Positions 1 through 5,050 of a stretch of DNA of 5,050 nucleotides are shown here, piece after piece (position 1 is the first letter of the stretch; each line of letters opens with the position of its first letter). The translations under genes were made by a program, and so were the position numbers. The stretch comes from Promethearchaeia archaeon (GTDB taxonomy: Archaea; Asgardarchaeota; Lokiarchaeia; Sigyniarchaeales; SOKP01): positions 1 through 5,050 of the forward strand of contig JAHQWY010000279.1 in NCBI GenBank assembly GCA_029856445.1. The letters are read 5' to 3'. Below the pieces are notes generated by a model. That model worked only from the letters and a program-made list of their open reading frames with translations, was not told the DNA's origin and made no database searches.

Positions 1-1
1 T

Positions 2-307
2 GCTAATGGTCCAACTACACCTGAAGCAGACCAAATTTTATTCGATAAAGGGATCTATGTAATTCCAGATATCCTTGCAAATGCAGGAGGTGTATGTGTC
101 TCGTATTTTGAATATGTTCAAGATATTCATGCTTATTTTTGGGATTTGGAGAGAATCAATAAAGAATTAAAAAGAATTATGATTGAAGCTTTTGAAGATG
201 TATATACGCTACATAAAGAGCGAAAGATTCCACTTCGTACTGCTGCTTACATTATAGCGGTGTCACGGATTGCCAAAGCTTTTGATTTAAGAGGAATTTT
301 TCCCTAA
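2..307 (+). CDS. gdhA: Glutamate dehydrogenase, C-terminal part (5' end outside window)
   Basis: This is the last 101 residues of a Glu/Leu/Phe/Val dehydrogenase family enzyme; the frame is open from base 2 to a TAA at 305-307. The enzyme interconverts glutamate and 2-oxoglutarate plus ammonia with NAD(P)H, linking carbon and nitrogen metabolism in the cytoplasm. The fragment opens with ANGPTTPEAD, a hallmark of glutamate rather than leucine dehydrogenases, followed by the conserved nucleotide-domain segment VIPDILANAGGV and SYFEYVQ. It closes with the usual RTAAYIIAVSRIAKA helix and a short LRGIFP end. The catalytic lysines and the coenzyme-binding fold lie upstream and cannot be judged, so cofactor preference is unknown. 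The next gene has its own TATA-like box, so co-transcription with it is not required. Family call is secure; glutamate as substrate is very likely. Confidence 0.92.
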   Translation, partial: ANGPTTPEADQILFDKGIYVIPDILANAGGVCVSYFEYVQDIHAYFWDLERINKELKRIMIEAFEDVYTLHKERKIPLRTAAYIIAVSRIAKAFDLRGIFP

Positions 308-334
308 TTTTAATTAATAATAATTACACATCCA

Positions 335-340
335 TTTAAA
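335..340 (+). promoter_or_regulatory. TATA box (TTTAAA) of the iron-sulfur gene cluster
   Basis: TTTAAA lies in the 60-base gap after glutamate dehydrogenase, centred about 30 bases before the ATG at 368. Archaeal TATA boxes sit about 26 bases before transcription start, so the transcript would begin only a few bases upstream of the ATG. No Shine-Dalgarno motif is present, which fits. The match is short and the DNA is AT-rich, so chance is a real alternative. Confidence 0.45.
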
Positions 341-367
341 CATCCTATTTATTTTTGGTTATACAAC

Positions 368-1639
368 ATGACTAATATTAAGCCTGTGGGACCAGAATTT
401 TTTTCTGAATTTGATGAAAGTGCTTGTACTTTATGTGGGGATTGTTTTAATAGATGTCCGGTGATGAATCTTTCTAAAGAAGAATCAGTTGAAGAAATGA
501 AAAGATTGATTAACAAGGAAAAATCTGAAAAGGTTTTATCTGAATGTCAAAGTTGTTTTTCCTGTAATTTTTATTGTCCCGAAAATGCTCATCCTGCGAA
601 TCTTGTTCTAGAAAGATGGAATGAGCAATATAATAAGGAAGGATTGAGGAAAAGGGGAAGATTTTATATGACTCTATATCCTCATTATCCAAATTTTAGA
701 TCTTATGTTATGGAACATCTTCCAAAAGAAACAAAAGAATTGGTTAGAAGTTGGGCATCTTTAGAACCCTTAAAAAACGATATTTTAACATATCCAGGAT
801 GTAATATTATTACCTTTGCAGAATTAACTCAAACAAGCGTTTTCAAGGATTTAGATATAAGAGGACGTTTAGAATATTGCTGTGGTGAAACATTATTTCG
901 TACTGGATATCGAGATGAGTTATTTCAAGTTACAAAGCGATTGGATAATTGGTTTAATACTCTAAAACCAAAAAAGTTATTAGTTTTATGTACAGCAGGA
1001 ACAAATGTGTTTAAAAATGTTCTTCCTCAATATGGTCTTACTTATAAGTTTGATGAAATTAAATCATATATTCAATATATTTGGGAAAAAATTGAAAATG
1101 GTCAAATCCAAATTAAGAATCAACTTAATATGACTCTATCAATTCAGGACTCTTGTTACGCCAAGATGTTTGGAGAAGAATATATGGATCTGCCAAGGAA
1201 AATCCTTAATGTAATTGGAGTTGAAATAGTGGAAATTAAGGCATGCAGAGAAAACATGCGATGTTGTGGAATAGGGGCAGGTTTCTCAATAGATTCTTCT
1301 TATCAGCCATTCAAAATAAGGTCAGCAGCACTTAGGGACTTTAAAGAATTTAAAAAATCTAAAACTGAAGGAATTTGTGTTTATTGTGCCGGTTGTTTAG
1401 CAACTTTCACCGCAAATAAAAAATTATACGTTAAGAAGCTGAAAGTATATCATATTATCGAACTCTTACAAATTGCAATTGGGGAGAAACCTTCTCTTAC
1501 AAAAAAAATTAAAAAAAAACGTGCTAAACATTTCTTCTGGGGTACTATATGGAAACAGATACCAAAGATTTTTTCCAAAAAGACCTTCAAGTTAGCTGAC
1601 ATCCCAGAAGATCCACCGCTATATGGAGAGGCATGGTAA
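368..1639 (+). CDS. HdrD-like iron-sulfur protein with two [4Fe-4S] motifs and two CCG domains
   Basis: This 423-residue cytoplasmic electron-transfer protein belongs to the broad HdrD/GlpC/Fe-S oxidoreductase superfamily. The N-terminus carries two ferredoxin-type [4Fe-4S] motifs, C20xxC23xxC26xxxC30P and C60xxC63xxC66xxxC70P. Two CCG domains follow. The first has C145 in YPGC, C171-C172 in CCGE, and C208 in CTAG, where glycine 211 replaces the last cysteine of CxxC. The second is complete: C263 in QDSC, C299-C300 in CCGIGAG, and C340/C343 in CAGC. In HdrB and HdrD such domains bind noncubane [4Fe-4S] clusters that handle disulfides or pass electrons. The tail (374-408) has 13 Lys/Arg and aromatic residues, suggesting contact with membrane or an acidic partner. 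No in-frame start lies between the upstream stop region and this ATG. A close paralogue follows 3 bases downstream. The true substrate and redox partner are unknown. Confidence 0.85.
   Translation: MTNIKPVGPEFFSEFDESACTLCGDCFNRCPVMNLSKEESVEEMKRLINKEKSEKVLSECQSCFSCNFYCPENAHPANLVLERWNEQYNKEGLRKRGRFYMTLYPHYPNFRSYVMEHLPKETKELVRSWASLEPLKNDILTYPGCNIITFAELTQTSVFKDLDIRGRLEYCCGETLFRTGYRDELFQVTKRLDNWFNTLKPKKLLVLCTAGTNVFKNVLPQYGLTYKFDEIKSYIQYIWEKIENGQIQIKNQLNMTLSIQDSCYAKMFGEEYMDLPRKILNVIGVEIVEIKACRENMRCCGIGAGFSIDSSYQPFKIRSAALRDFKEFKKSKTEGICVYCAGCLATFTANKKLYVKKLKVYHIIELLQIAIGEKPSLTKKIKKKRAKHFFWGTIWKQIPKIFSKKTFKLADIPEDPPLYGEAW
1625..1631 (+). promoter_or_regulatory. Possible Shine-Dalgarno site for the second iron-sulfur gene
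   Basis: GGAGAGG lies inside the last codons of the upstream gene, with its GAGG core 11 bases before the ATG at 1643. That spacing is slightly long. It is the only purine-rich site near this start, and would suit an internal operon gene that cannot be leaderless. It also encodes part of the upstream protein's Gly-Glu-Ala ending, so it may be coincidental. Confidence 0.35.
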
Positions 1640-1642
1640 AAG

Positions 1643-3004
1643 ATGACTGCGAGTAATAGAATCTCTGCTTTTAAAGAAGAATTATGTGATCTGTGTGGAC
1701 TGTGTTTTCATTTATGTCCTGTATTGCATTTACCCTTAGAAGAATCAAAAAAAGAAATTGAAAGATTAATAAAAAGACAAAATTCTAAGCATGTTCTCTC
1801 CAGATGTAATACATGTTTTTCTTGTAATTTATATTGTCCTCAAAAGGCTAATCCTTATCAACTAATTCTCGAAAATTGGAATGCATTATATAAAAAACGA
1901 GGTGCTCCTCCATTATATAGATTTGTTTGTCCTACAGAAGAACCAAATATTTGGCAATTACTTAATGTTTTCCTATCTGATAAAGAAAGAGAGTGGATCT
2001 ATAATTGGATGAATTATTCCCCCAAACCAGAAGATAATATCTTGGTAATTGGAAATTATACTCATTTATTTCCTTTTATACTAGGTGGAAGCAAATTATT
2101 AGATTATTTTAAACCAGTTGATCTAATTGATCAATGGGAGGGTGGTGCATATTTATACCAAGGAGGATACTTAGACATTGTCCAAAAAATTGCGGAAAAA
2201 TGTAAAATTGATTTTGATAAATGGGATATAAAAAACATTACTCATACATTGGATGCCGTTCAATATATCTTTTCAGAAGTACATCCTAAAGAAATGGGAG
2301 TTAAACATAATCGTAATTTCATTAATTTCAATGAATGGTTATTAAATTCTCTAAAATCTACCAAAATTGAAATAAAAAACCCATTAAACATCAGTGTGAC
2401 TATTCATGATAACTGTTATTCAAAAACCTTAAATGGAATATATTGGGAACCACCAAGAAAAATCTTGGAATTATGTGGTTGCGAAATTAAAGAAATGAAA
2501 CACATCAAAAAAGATTCTCTCTGCTGTGGTTTTGGAGCAGGAGCCTCTTGGGTACGAAATATATCAATCCCATTCGATATTATTTCGGAAGGTTATAAAA
2601 AATTTAAAGAAGCGGAAGATACAGGTGCAAAGGCGTTAATTTCTTATTGTAGTGGCTGTTTGTATTTATTATGGGCAACTAAAGAACTTATAGGAAGTAA
2701 TATTGATTTATATCATATTATAGAGGTTGTTAGAATGGCAATAGGAGAACAATTACAATACCCTGAGATCCATATAAAACGAGCATGGGATATTATCGCG
2801 ATTATTACCTACCAATTAATCATTTCAATGCTTCAAAACAATTTTTACATTAAACGAATAGGATTTGATGAAAATAGGAGTTCATACAAGCCAAAACGAT
2901 ATATTTTATTGAAATTAATTAGAACTTCATTTAGAAGTCAATTTATAAAAAGTATTTTTAGAAAATTGTTCCTATTGCAAATGAAGATCTTAAAAACAAG
3001 ATAA
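1643..3004 (+). CDS. HdrD-like iron-sulfur protein, paralogue with a cysteine-free first CCG domain
   Basis: This 453-residue paralogue of the preceding gene is identical at about half of positions over the ferredoxin region (hand alignment). It keeps both N-terminal [4Fe-4S] motifs, C15xxC18xxC21xxxC25P and C55xxC58xxC61xxxC65P. It also keeps a full second CCG domain: C258 in HDNC, C294-C295 in CCGFGAG, and C336/C339 in CSGC. The first CCG domain has decayed. The YPGC site reads VIGNYT (135-140), the CCG site reads WEGG (165-168), and about 20 residues that carried the CxxC site are gone, so no cluster can bind there in the usual way. The C-terminus is longer than its neighbour's, with a hydrophobic stretch at 384-397 and a strongly basic, acid-free tail from 412 to 453. 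The two proteins probably form a heterodimer or heteromeric electron-transfer complex. The start is 3 bases after the previous stop. Function beyond electron transfer is unknown. Confidence 0.82.
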   Translation: MTASNRISAFKEELCDLCGLCFHLCPVLHLPLEESKKEIERLIKRQNSKHVLSRCNTCFSCNLYCPQKANPYQLILENWNALYKKRGAPPLYRFVCPTEEPNIWQLLNVFLSDKEREWIYNWMNYSPKPEDNILVIGNYTHLFPFILGGSKLLDYFKPVDLIDQWEGGAYLYQGGYLDIVQKIAEKCKIDFDKWDIKNITHTLDAVQYIFSEVHPKEMGVKHNRNFINFNEWLLNSLKSTKIEIKNPLNISVTIHDNCYSKTLNGIYWEPPRKILELCGCEIKEMKHIKKDSLCCGFGAGASWVRNISIPFDIISEGYKKFKEAEDTGAKALISYCSGCLYLLWATKELIGSNIDLYHIIEVVRMAIGEQLQYPEIHIKRAWDIIAIITYQLIISMLQNNFYIKRIGFDENRSSYKPKRYILLKLIRTSFRSQFIKSIFRKLFLLQMKILKTR

Positions 3005-3014
3005 AATTGAGAAA

Positions 3015-3293
3015 TTGTATATAAAAGGAAAATTAGCTCTACTTGTCTTAATCGGTATTCTATGTGGGATAATTATTACATTAATTTCAGGACTTTTTAG
3101 TTATCCCACTGGAAAGCTACTCGGAATCAAAAAATGGGGATATCCTTTTTATTGGCTAAGTCAAGTTATTTATCCTGGGGCTACTAAAAATGTTAATTGG
3201 TCAAATTTTATTATTGATGTCCTAATATGGTCAATTTCTGCTATAATCGTTTTGAAATTATTTGAAATTCTAATAAAAAACCTAAGAAAATAA
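3015..3293 (+). CDS. Small two-helix membrane protein of unknown function
   Basis: This 92-residue protein has two predicted membrane segments, about residues 7-27 and 64-80. The positive charges at both ends (K4, K6 and K88, R91, K92) suggest that both termini face the cytoplasm, although the loop also carries lysines. The outer loop holds aromatic and proline-rich motifs: GYPFYW (42-47), YPGA (53-56) and NWSNFIIDVLIW (61-72). I have an impression that similar small archaeal membrane proteins exist, but I can name no family or function. There is no histidine, so it cannot be a heme b subunit like HdrE. The frame has no ATG or GTG early enough; TTG at 3015 is the only usual start after the stop at 2991-2993. 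It begins 10 bases after the second iron-sulfur gene, so it is probably co-transcribed and may serve as a membrane anchor or partner for that pair. Confidence 0.68.
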   Translation: MYIKGKLALLVLIGILCGIIITLISGLFSYPTGKLLGIKKWGYPFYWLSQVIYPGATKNVNWSNFIIDVLIWSISAIIVLKLFEILIKNLRK

Positions 3294-3352
3294 TTGAAAT
3301 TAAAGAGAAATATAAATTAGAATTTAGCAATTAATAAGATCACAACTTTTTT
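3294..3352. terminator. Convergent 3' region with possible oligo-T termination sites
   Basis: The + strand cluster and the - strand flavodoxin end 46 bases apart. Archaeal transcripts commonly stop at oligo-T runs without a hairpin. On the + strand the first such run is T6 at 3347-3352, just inside the end of the flavodoxin gene. On the - strand a T6 run lies at 3280-3275, inside the membrane-protein gene. If both are used, the 3' ends of the two transcripts overlap. I see no stable hairpin here. Confidence 0.25.
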
Positions 3353-3864
3353 ATCACAGATTGAGCAAAAATTCTTGCATTCTGTAAATCTTCTTCATTA
3401 GGTCTTCCTTTAAGCCATTGTTGATGTGCTTCAGCTTCTTTCCGTTTATCTTCTGGCAATCGGTCTAACATTGATTTTCGTATTGCCTCAGGTACACCAA
3501 TATTATCGCCACAACAATCAAACTCATCTATTATTTGTGAGGATTGACCAATTTTTGATTTCACCACTTTAAAACCATCTTGATATGCTTCTTTACTCGC
3601 ATGAGTGTTGAAAAAGACGAATTTAGGTGGTAAATCTTGAGCAGCAGCTACTAAGTCTGCGAGAGATTTATTTACTCTACTCGCATAAATTCCAGATCCT
3701 AAAAAGACTAAATCATAGTTTTTCAAATCTGAAGGATCCACTTCTTTAATAGGTTTTAATTCTACATCTTCACCTTGACACCCTTCATAAATACTTTTTG
3801 CAACTTTTTCAGTATTTCCCGTTTGGGAAAAATAAGTTATTAAAATTTTCAATAAATTCACCAT
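3340..3864 (-). CDS. Flavodoxin family protein
   Basis: This 174-residue single-domain flavodoxin should bind FMN and carry electrons in the cytoplasm. The first strand and phosphate loop are clear: KILITYFSQTGNTEKVA, with the FMN phosphate loop S13-Q-T-G-N-T-E19. YDLVFLGSGIY (50-60) and FVFFNTHAS (82-90) are the second and third flavin-contact regions. A vicinal cysteine pair C117-C118 sits in FDCCGD. The ending GRPNEEDLQNARIFAQ (153-168) is typical of a flavodoxin group common in archaea and strict anaerobes. The ATG at 3864 is followed directly by GTG; either could start the protein, but the TATA-like box 26 bases upstream favours the ATG and a leaderless message. Its promoter is separate from the TatD gene 58 bases upstream. 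It could serve the nearby iron-sulfur proteins, but nothing in the sequence shows this. Confidence 0.88.
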   Translation of the reverse strand: MVNLLKILITYFSQTGNTEKVAKSIYEGCQGEDVELKPIKEVDPSDLKNYDLVFLGSGIYASRVNKSLADLVAAAQDLPPKFVFFNTHASKEAYQDGFKVVKSKIGQSSQIIDEFDCCGDNIGVPEAIRKSMLDRLPEDKRKEAEAHQQWLKGRPNEEDLQNARIFAQSVIKKL

Positions 3865-3884
3865 TTTTAATTAAGTCAATAATT

Positions 3885-3893
3885 AGTATTTAG
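3885..3893 (-). promoter_or_regulatory. TATA box (CTAAATACT) of the flavodoxin gene
   Basis: Read on the - strand, CTAAATACT is centred about 25-26 bases before the flavodoxin ATG, inside the 58-base gap after the TatD gene. This spacing places transcription start at or next to the ATG, so the message should be leaderless. No Shine-Dalgarno motif is visible in between. Confidence 0.45.
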
Positions 3894-3922
3894 AGTAATG
3901 AGTTTCTAATTTTTTAATATTT

Positions 3923-4831
3923 CTAATTTTCAATCTCTAAATTAAAGAATTTTATTGCGTTCTCCACTGTTCTTTTACTCACTAACTTTTGAGATACATT
4001 ATGGGAATATGCAAGAGCAGCAATTGCATATCTCACATTCGAAGGAACGTTTATAGGTCCTCTTTTATACGGATGTTGGTAATAAGAATCTGTTTCAGTT
4101 ACTATGGATCCTAAAGGAGTATTCTCTGAAACCTTACGCCATCTGTTAAACCCATAAGCGGAACTTGGAACAGAAATGATAAAACCCTGATTAGGTAATG
4201 TTCTTCCATAATCTTCTGGTCCCGAAAAGCAATGCCAAAGAATCTTTTTTGGAGAAATATTAAATTCTTTTAAAATTTTTAAGATTTCTTTATTAGCACC
4301 ATCTTTTTTATTGAATCTATGTTTTGGATTTTTAAGATCAAATTCGTGTTCAGCTGCATTTCTGACATGTAAAACATAGGGTTTATCAAAATCTTTTGTT
4401 ATTTCAATTATTTGTTTAAGAACATGTATTTGCCTATTTCTTTTTTCTAGAGTTTTTGCATGATGAAAATCTAAACCAATCTCACCTATAGCTAAAAAAT
4501 CTTCAGTATGATTTAATATATAATAAATCCATTTTTTCCATTCAGTTTCATAGTTATCTTTAGAGGTATATGTTACAGTTTGGGGTGCCCACCCGCAAGT
4601 GAAGCCAAAATTTTTATAACCTTCTTTGATAAATGATAATGTAAGATTGAGTGTATCTATATTTATCGTACTTGTAATTAAATATTGTCCTCCCAATCGA
4701 AAGAAATTTTTATATTGTTCTTGATCACTTGGCAATTGGTCATTTTTAGGGCGAGGAAATGGTAAATGACAATGAATATCAATAAACTTCAAGTTATCTT
4801 CTGGTTCGGGTATCAAAATCTTTTTTGACAT
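3923..4831 (-). CDS. TatD family metal-dependent hydrolase (putative deoxyribonuclease)
   Basis: This 302-residue amidohydrolase-superfamily TIM barrel belongs to the TatD family, known as metal-dependent DNases or exonucleases with roles in DNA repair and turnover. All expected metal-ligand motifs are present in order: HxH in FIDIHCHLPFP (H20, H22), the glutamate of GEIGLDF (E117), H155 in VLHVRNA, H200 in WHCFSG, and the acidic ETD (246-248). It is somewhat longer than the usual 250-270 residues, with an extended stretch after the HxH motif (about 25-45) and an insertion near 160-180. The C-terminal RTVENAIKFFNL is the common family ending. No signal peptide is visible, so it should be cytoplasmic. 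Several archaeal members have been named only by homology, so the exact substrate is uncertain. It is divergent to a coiled-coil gene across a 122-base promoter region. Confidence 0.88.
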   Translation of the reverse strand: MSKKILIPEPEDNLKFIDIHCHLPFPRPKNDQLPSDQEQYKNFFRLGGQYLITSTINIDTLNLTLSFIKEGYKNFGFTCGWAPQTVTYTSKDNYETEWKKWIYYILNHTEDFLAIGEIGLDFHHAKTLEKRNRQIHVLKQIIEITKDFDKPYVLHVRNAAEHEFDLKNPKHRFNKKDGANKEILKILKEFNISPKKILWHCFSGPEDYGRTLPNQGFIISVPSSAYGFNRWRKVSENTPLGSIVTETDSYYQHPYKRGPINVPSNVRYAIAALAYSHNVSQKLVSKRTVENAIKFFNLEIEN

Positions 4832-4861
4832 AGAAATTTTAATAGGTTTTTAGATAATTTG

Positions 4862-4868
4862 ATTATTT
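4862..4868 (-). promoter_or_regulatory. Candidate TATA-like element of the TatD gene
   Basis: AAATAAT on the - strand ends about 31 bases before the TatD ATG and would give a very short leader of about 10 bases. Two rivals exist: AAATTATCT at 4852-4860, which would make the message leaderless, and the better-looking AAATATATC at 4883-4891, which would give a leader of about 30 bases. The sequence alone does not decide between them. Confidence 0.25.
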
Positions 4869-4923
4869 GAAATAATGCTAAAGATATATTTTTTATTCAT
4901 TCTTAAATCGCTTTAGCTAATTC

Positions 4924-4931
4924 TTTAAATA
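4924..4931 (+). promoter_or_regulatory. TATA box (TTTAAATA) of the coiled-coil gene
   Basis: TTTAAATA is a full match to the common archaeal TATA-box form and is centred about 26 bases before the ATG at 4954. Transcription would then start on or beside the start codon, giving a leaderless message. No Shine-Dalgarno motif is present in the 22 bases between. This is the clearest promoter in the window. Confidence 0.6.
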
Positions 4932-4953
4932 ATTTCCTTTATTAAAAAGTATT

Positions 4954-5050
4954 ATGACTAACCATTTAGAATCTAAACTCGAGGAATTAGACTTAAAAAA
5001 GAAAGCTTTGAAGCCAAAGATCGACGGGATTAATGCAAAAAGAAAAAAAG
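4954..5050 (+). CDS. Start of a charged coiled-coil protein (3' end outside window)
   Basis: Only the first 32 codons are in the window. The peptide begins MTNHLESKLEELDLKKKALK and continues rich in Lys, Glu and Leu, with leucines and other apolar residues at heptad-like spacing, as expected for a long coiled coil. The style resembles archaeal coiled-coil proteins of the COG1340 kind, whose role is poorly known, but 32 residues cannot fix a family. The ATG is supported by a TATA box 26 bases upstream. It is transcribed away from the TatD gene and may share control with it through the repeated motif between them. Confidence 0.6.
   Translation, partial: MTNHLESKLEELDLKKKALKPKIDGINAKRKK

Larger units (their letters stand above)
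4862..4933. repeat. Imperfect inverted repeat in the divergent promoter region
   Basis: Reading outward in both directions, the same pair of words occurs: CTTTAGC, then 8 or 9 bases, then AAATAAT. On the - strand CTTTAGC is at 4883-4877 and AAATAAT at 4868-4862. On the + strand CTTTAGC is at 4911-4917 and AAATAAT at 4927-4933. The AAATAAT on the + side is part of the TATA box of the coiled-coil gene. The CTTTAGC arms are 27 bases apart, so this looks more like a pair of sites than a hairpin. Confidence 0.4.

Noticed and set aside
293..303. GGAA-TTT-TTCC inverted repeat at the end of glutamate dehydrogenase, as a terminator hairpin
   Set aside because: The stem is only four base pairs with a three-base loop and lies within the last codons; it is too weak to be a hairpin terminator.
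510..692. Reverse-strand open frame of about 60 codons inside the first iron-sulfur gene
   Set aside because: It lies opposite highly conserved cysteine-motif coding sequence, has no recognisable domain and no promoter, and is explained as a shadow of the real gene.
1643..3004. Second iron-sulfur gene as a decaying pseudogene copy of the first
   Set aside because: The frame is intact over 453 codons, and the ferredoxin motifs and second CCG domain are fully conserved; only one domain has changed.
3015..3293. Small membrane protein as an HdrE-like or other heme b cytochrome subunit
   Set aside because: The predicted protein contains no histidine at all and only two membrane helices, so heme ligation of that kind is not possible.
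1..5050. CRISPR arrays, tRNA genes, insertion sequences or toxin-antitoxin pairs
   Set aside because: No spaced direct repeats, cloverleaf-like sequence, transposase fragments or terminal repeats were seen; the gaps are short and nearly all sequence is coding.

Overview
The window is compact, AT-rich DNA (about one third G+C by eye) that reads best as archaeal. Three genes whose promoters can be judged have a TTTAAA or TAAATA box centred about 26-31 bases before the start codon and no Shine-Dalgarno motif, which is the layout of leaderless archaeal transcripts. The gene content agrees: a pair of HdrD-like CCG-domain iron-sulfur proteins, an archaeal-style small flavodoxin, and the start of a charged coiled-coil protein. 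The low G+C and this gene mix would suit an anaerobic lineage such as the Asgard (Lokiarchaeia-like) archaea, but that placement is inference, not something the sequence proves.

Layout. Bases 2-307 are the C-terminal 101 residues of glutamate dehydrogenase (+). After a 60-base gap with its own TATA-like box comes a tight three-gene + strand cluster. It holds two tandem paralogues with two ferredoxin-type [4Fe-4S] motifs and CCG domains (368-1639 and 1643-3004, 3 bases apart), then a 92-residue protein with two membrane segments that starts at TTG (3015-3293). This cluster meets a convergent pair on the - strand: a flavodoxin (3340-3864) and a TatD-family metal-dependent hydrolase (3923-4831), each apparently with its own promoter. 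A 122-base divergent intergenic region separates TatD from a coiled-coil gene (+) that runs off the right edge (from 4954).

How the genes may work together. The three-gene cluster looks like a redox module: two soluble electron-transfer subunits with basic, partly hydrophobic C-terminal tails, followed by a small membrane protein that could hold them at the membrane. Its electron donor and acceptor cannot be read from the sequence. The nearby flavodoxin is a plausible electron carrier, but it is transcribed separately.

The most interesting point is the uneven loss of cluster ligands in the paired CCG proteins. The first protein keeps four of five cysteines in its first CCG domain. The second has lost all of them, plus about 20 residues, while keeping a perfect second CCG domain. 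The divergent promoter region also carries a shared outward-facing motif that could be a common operator.
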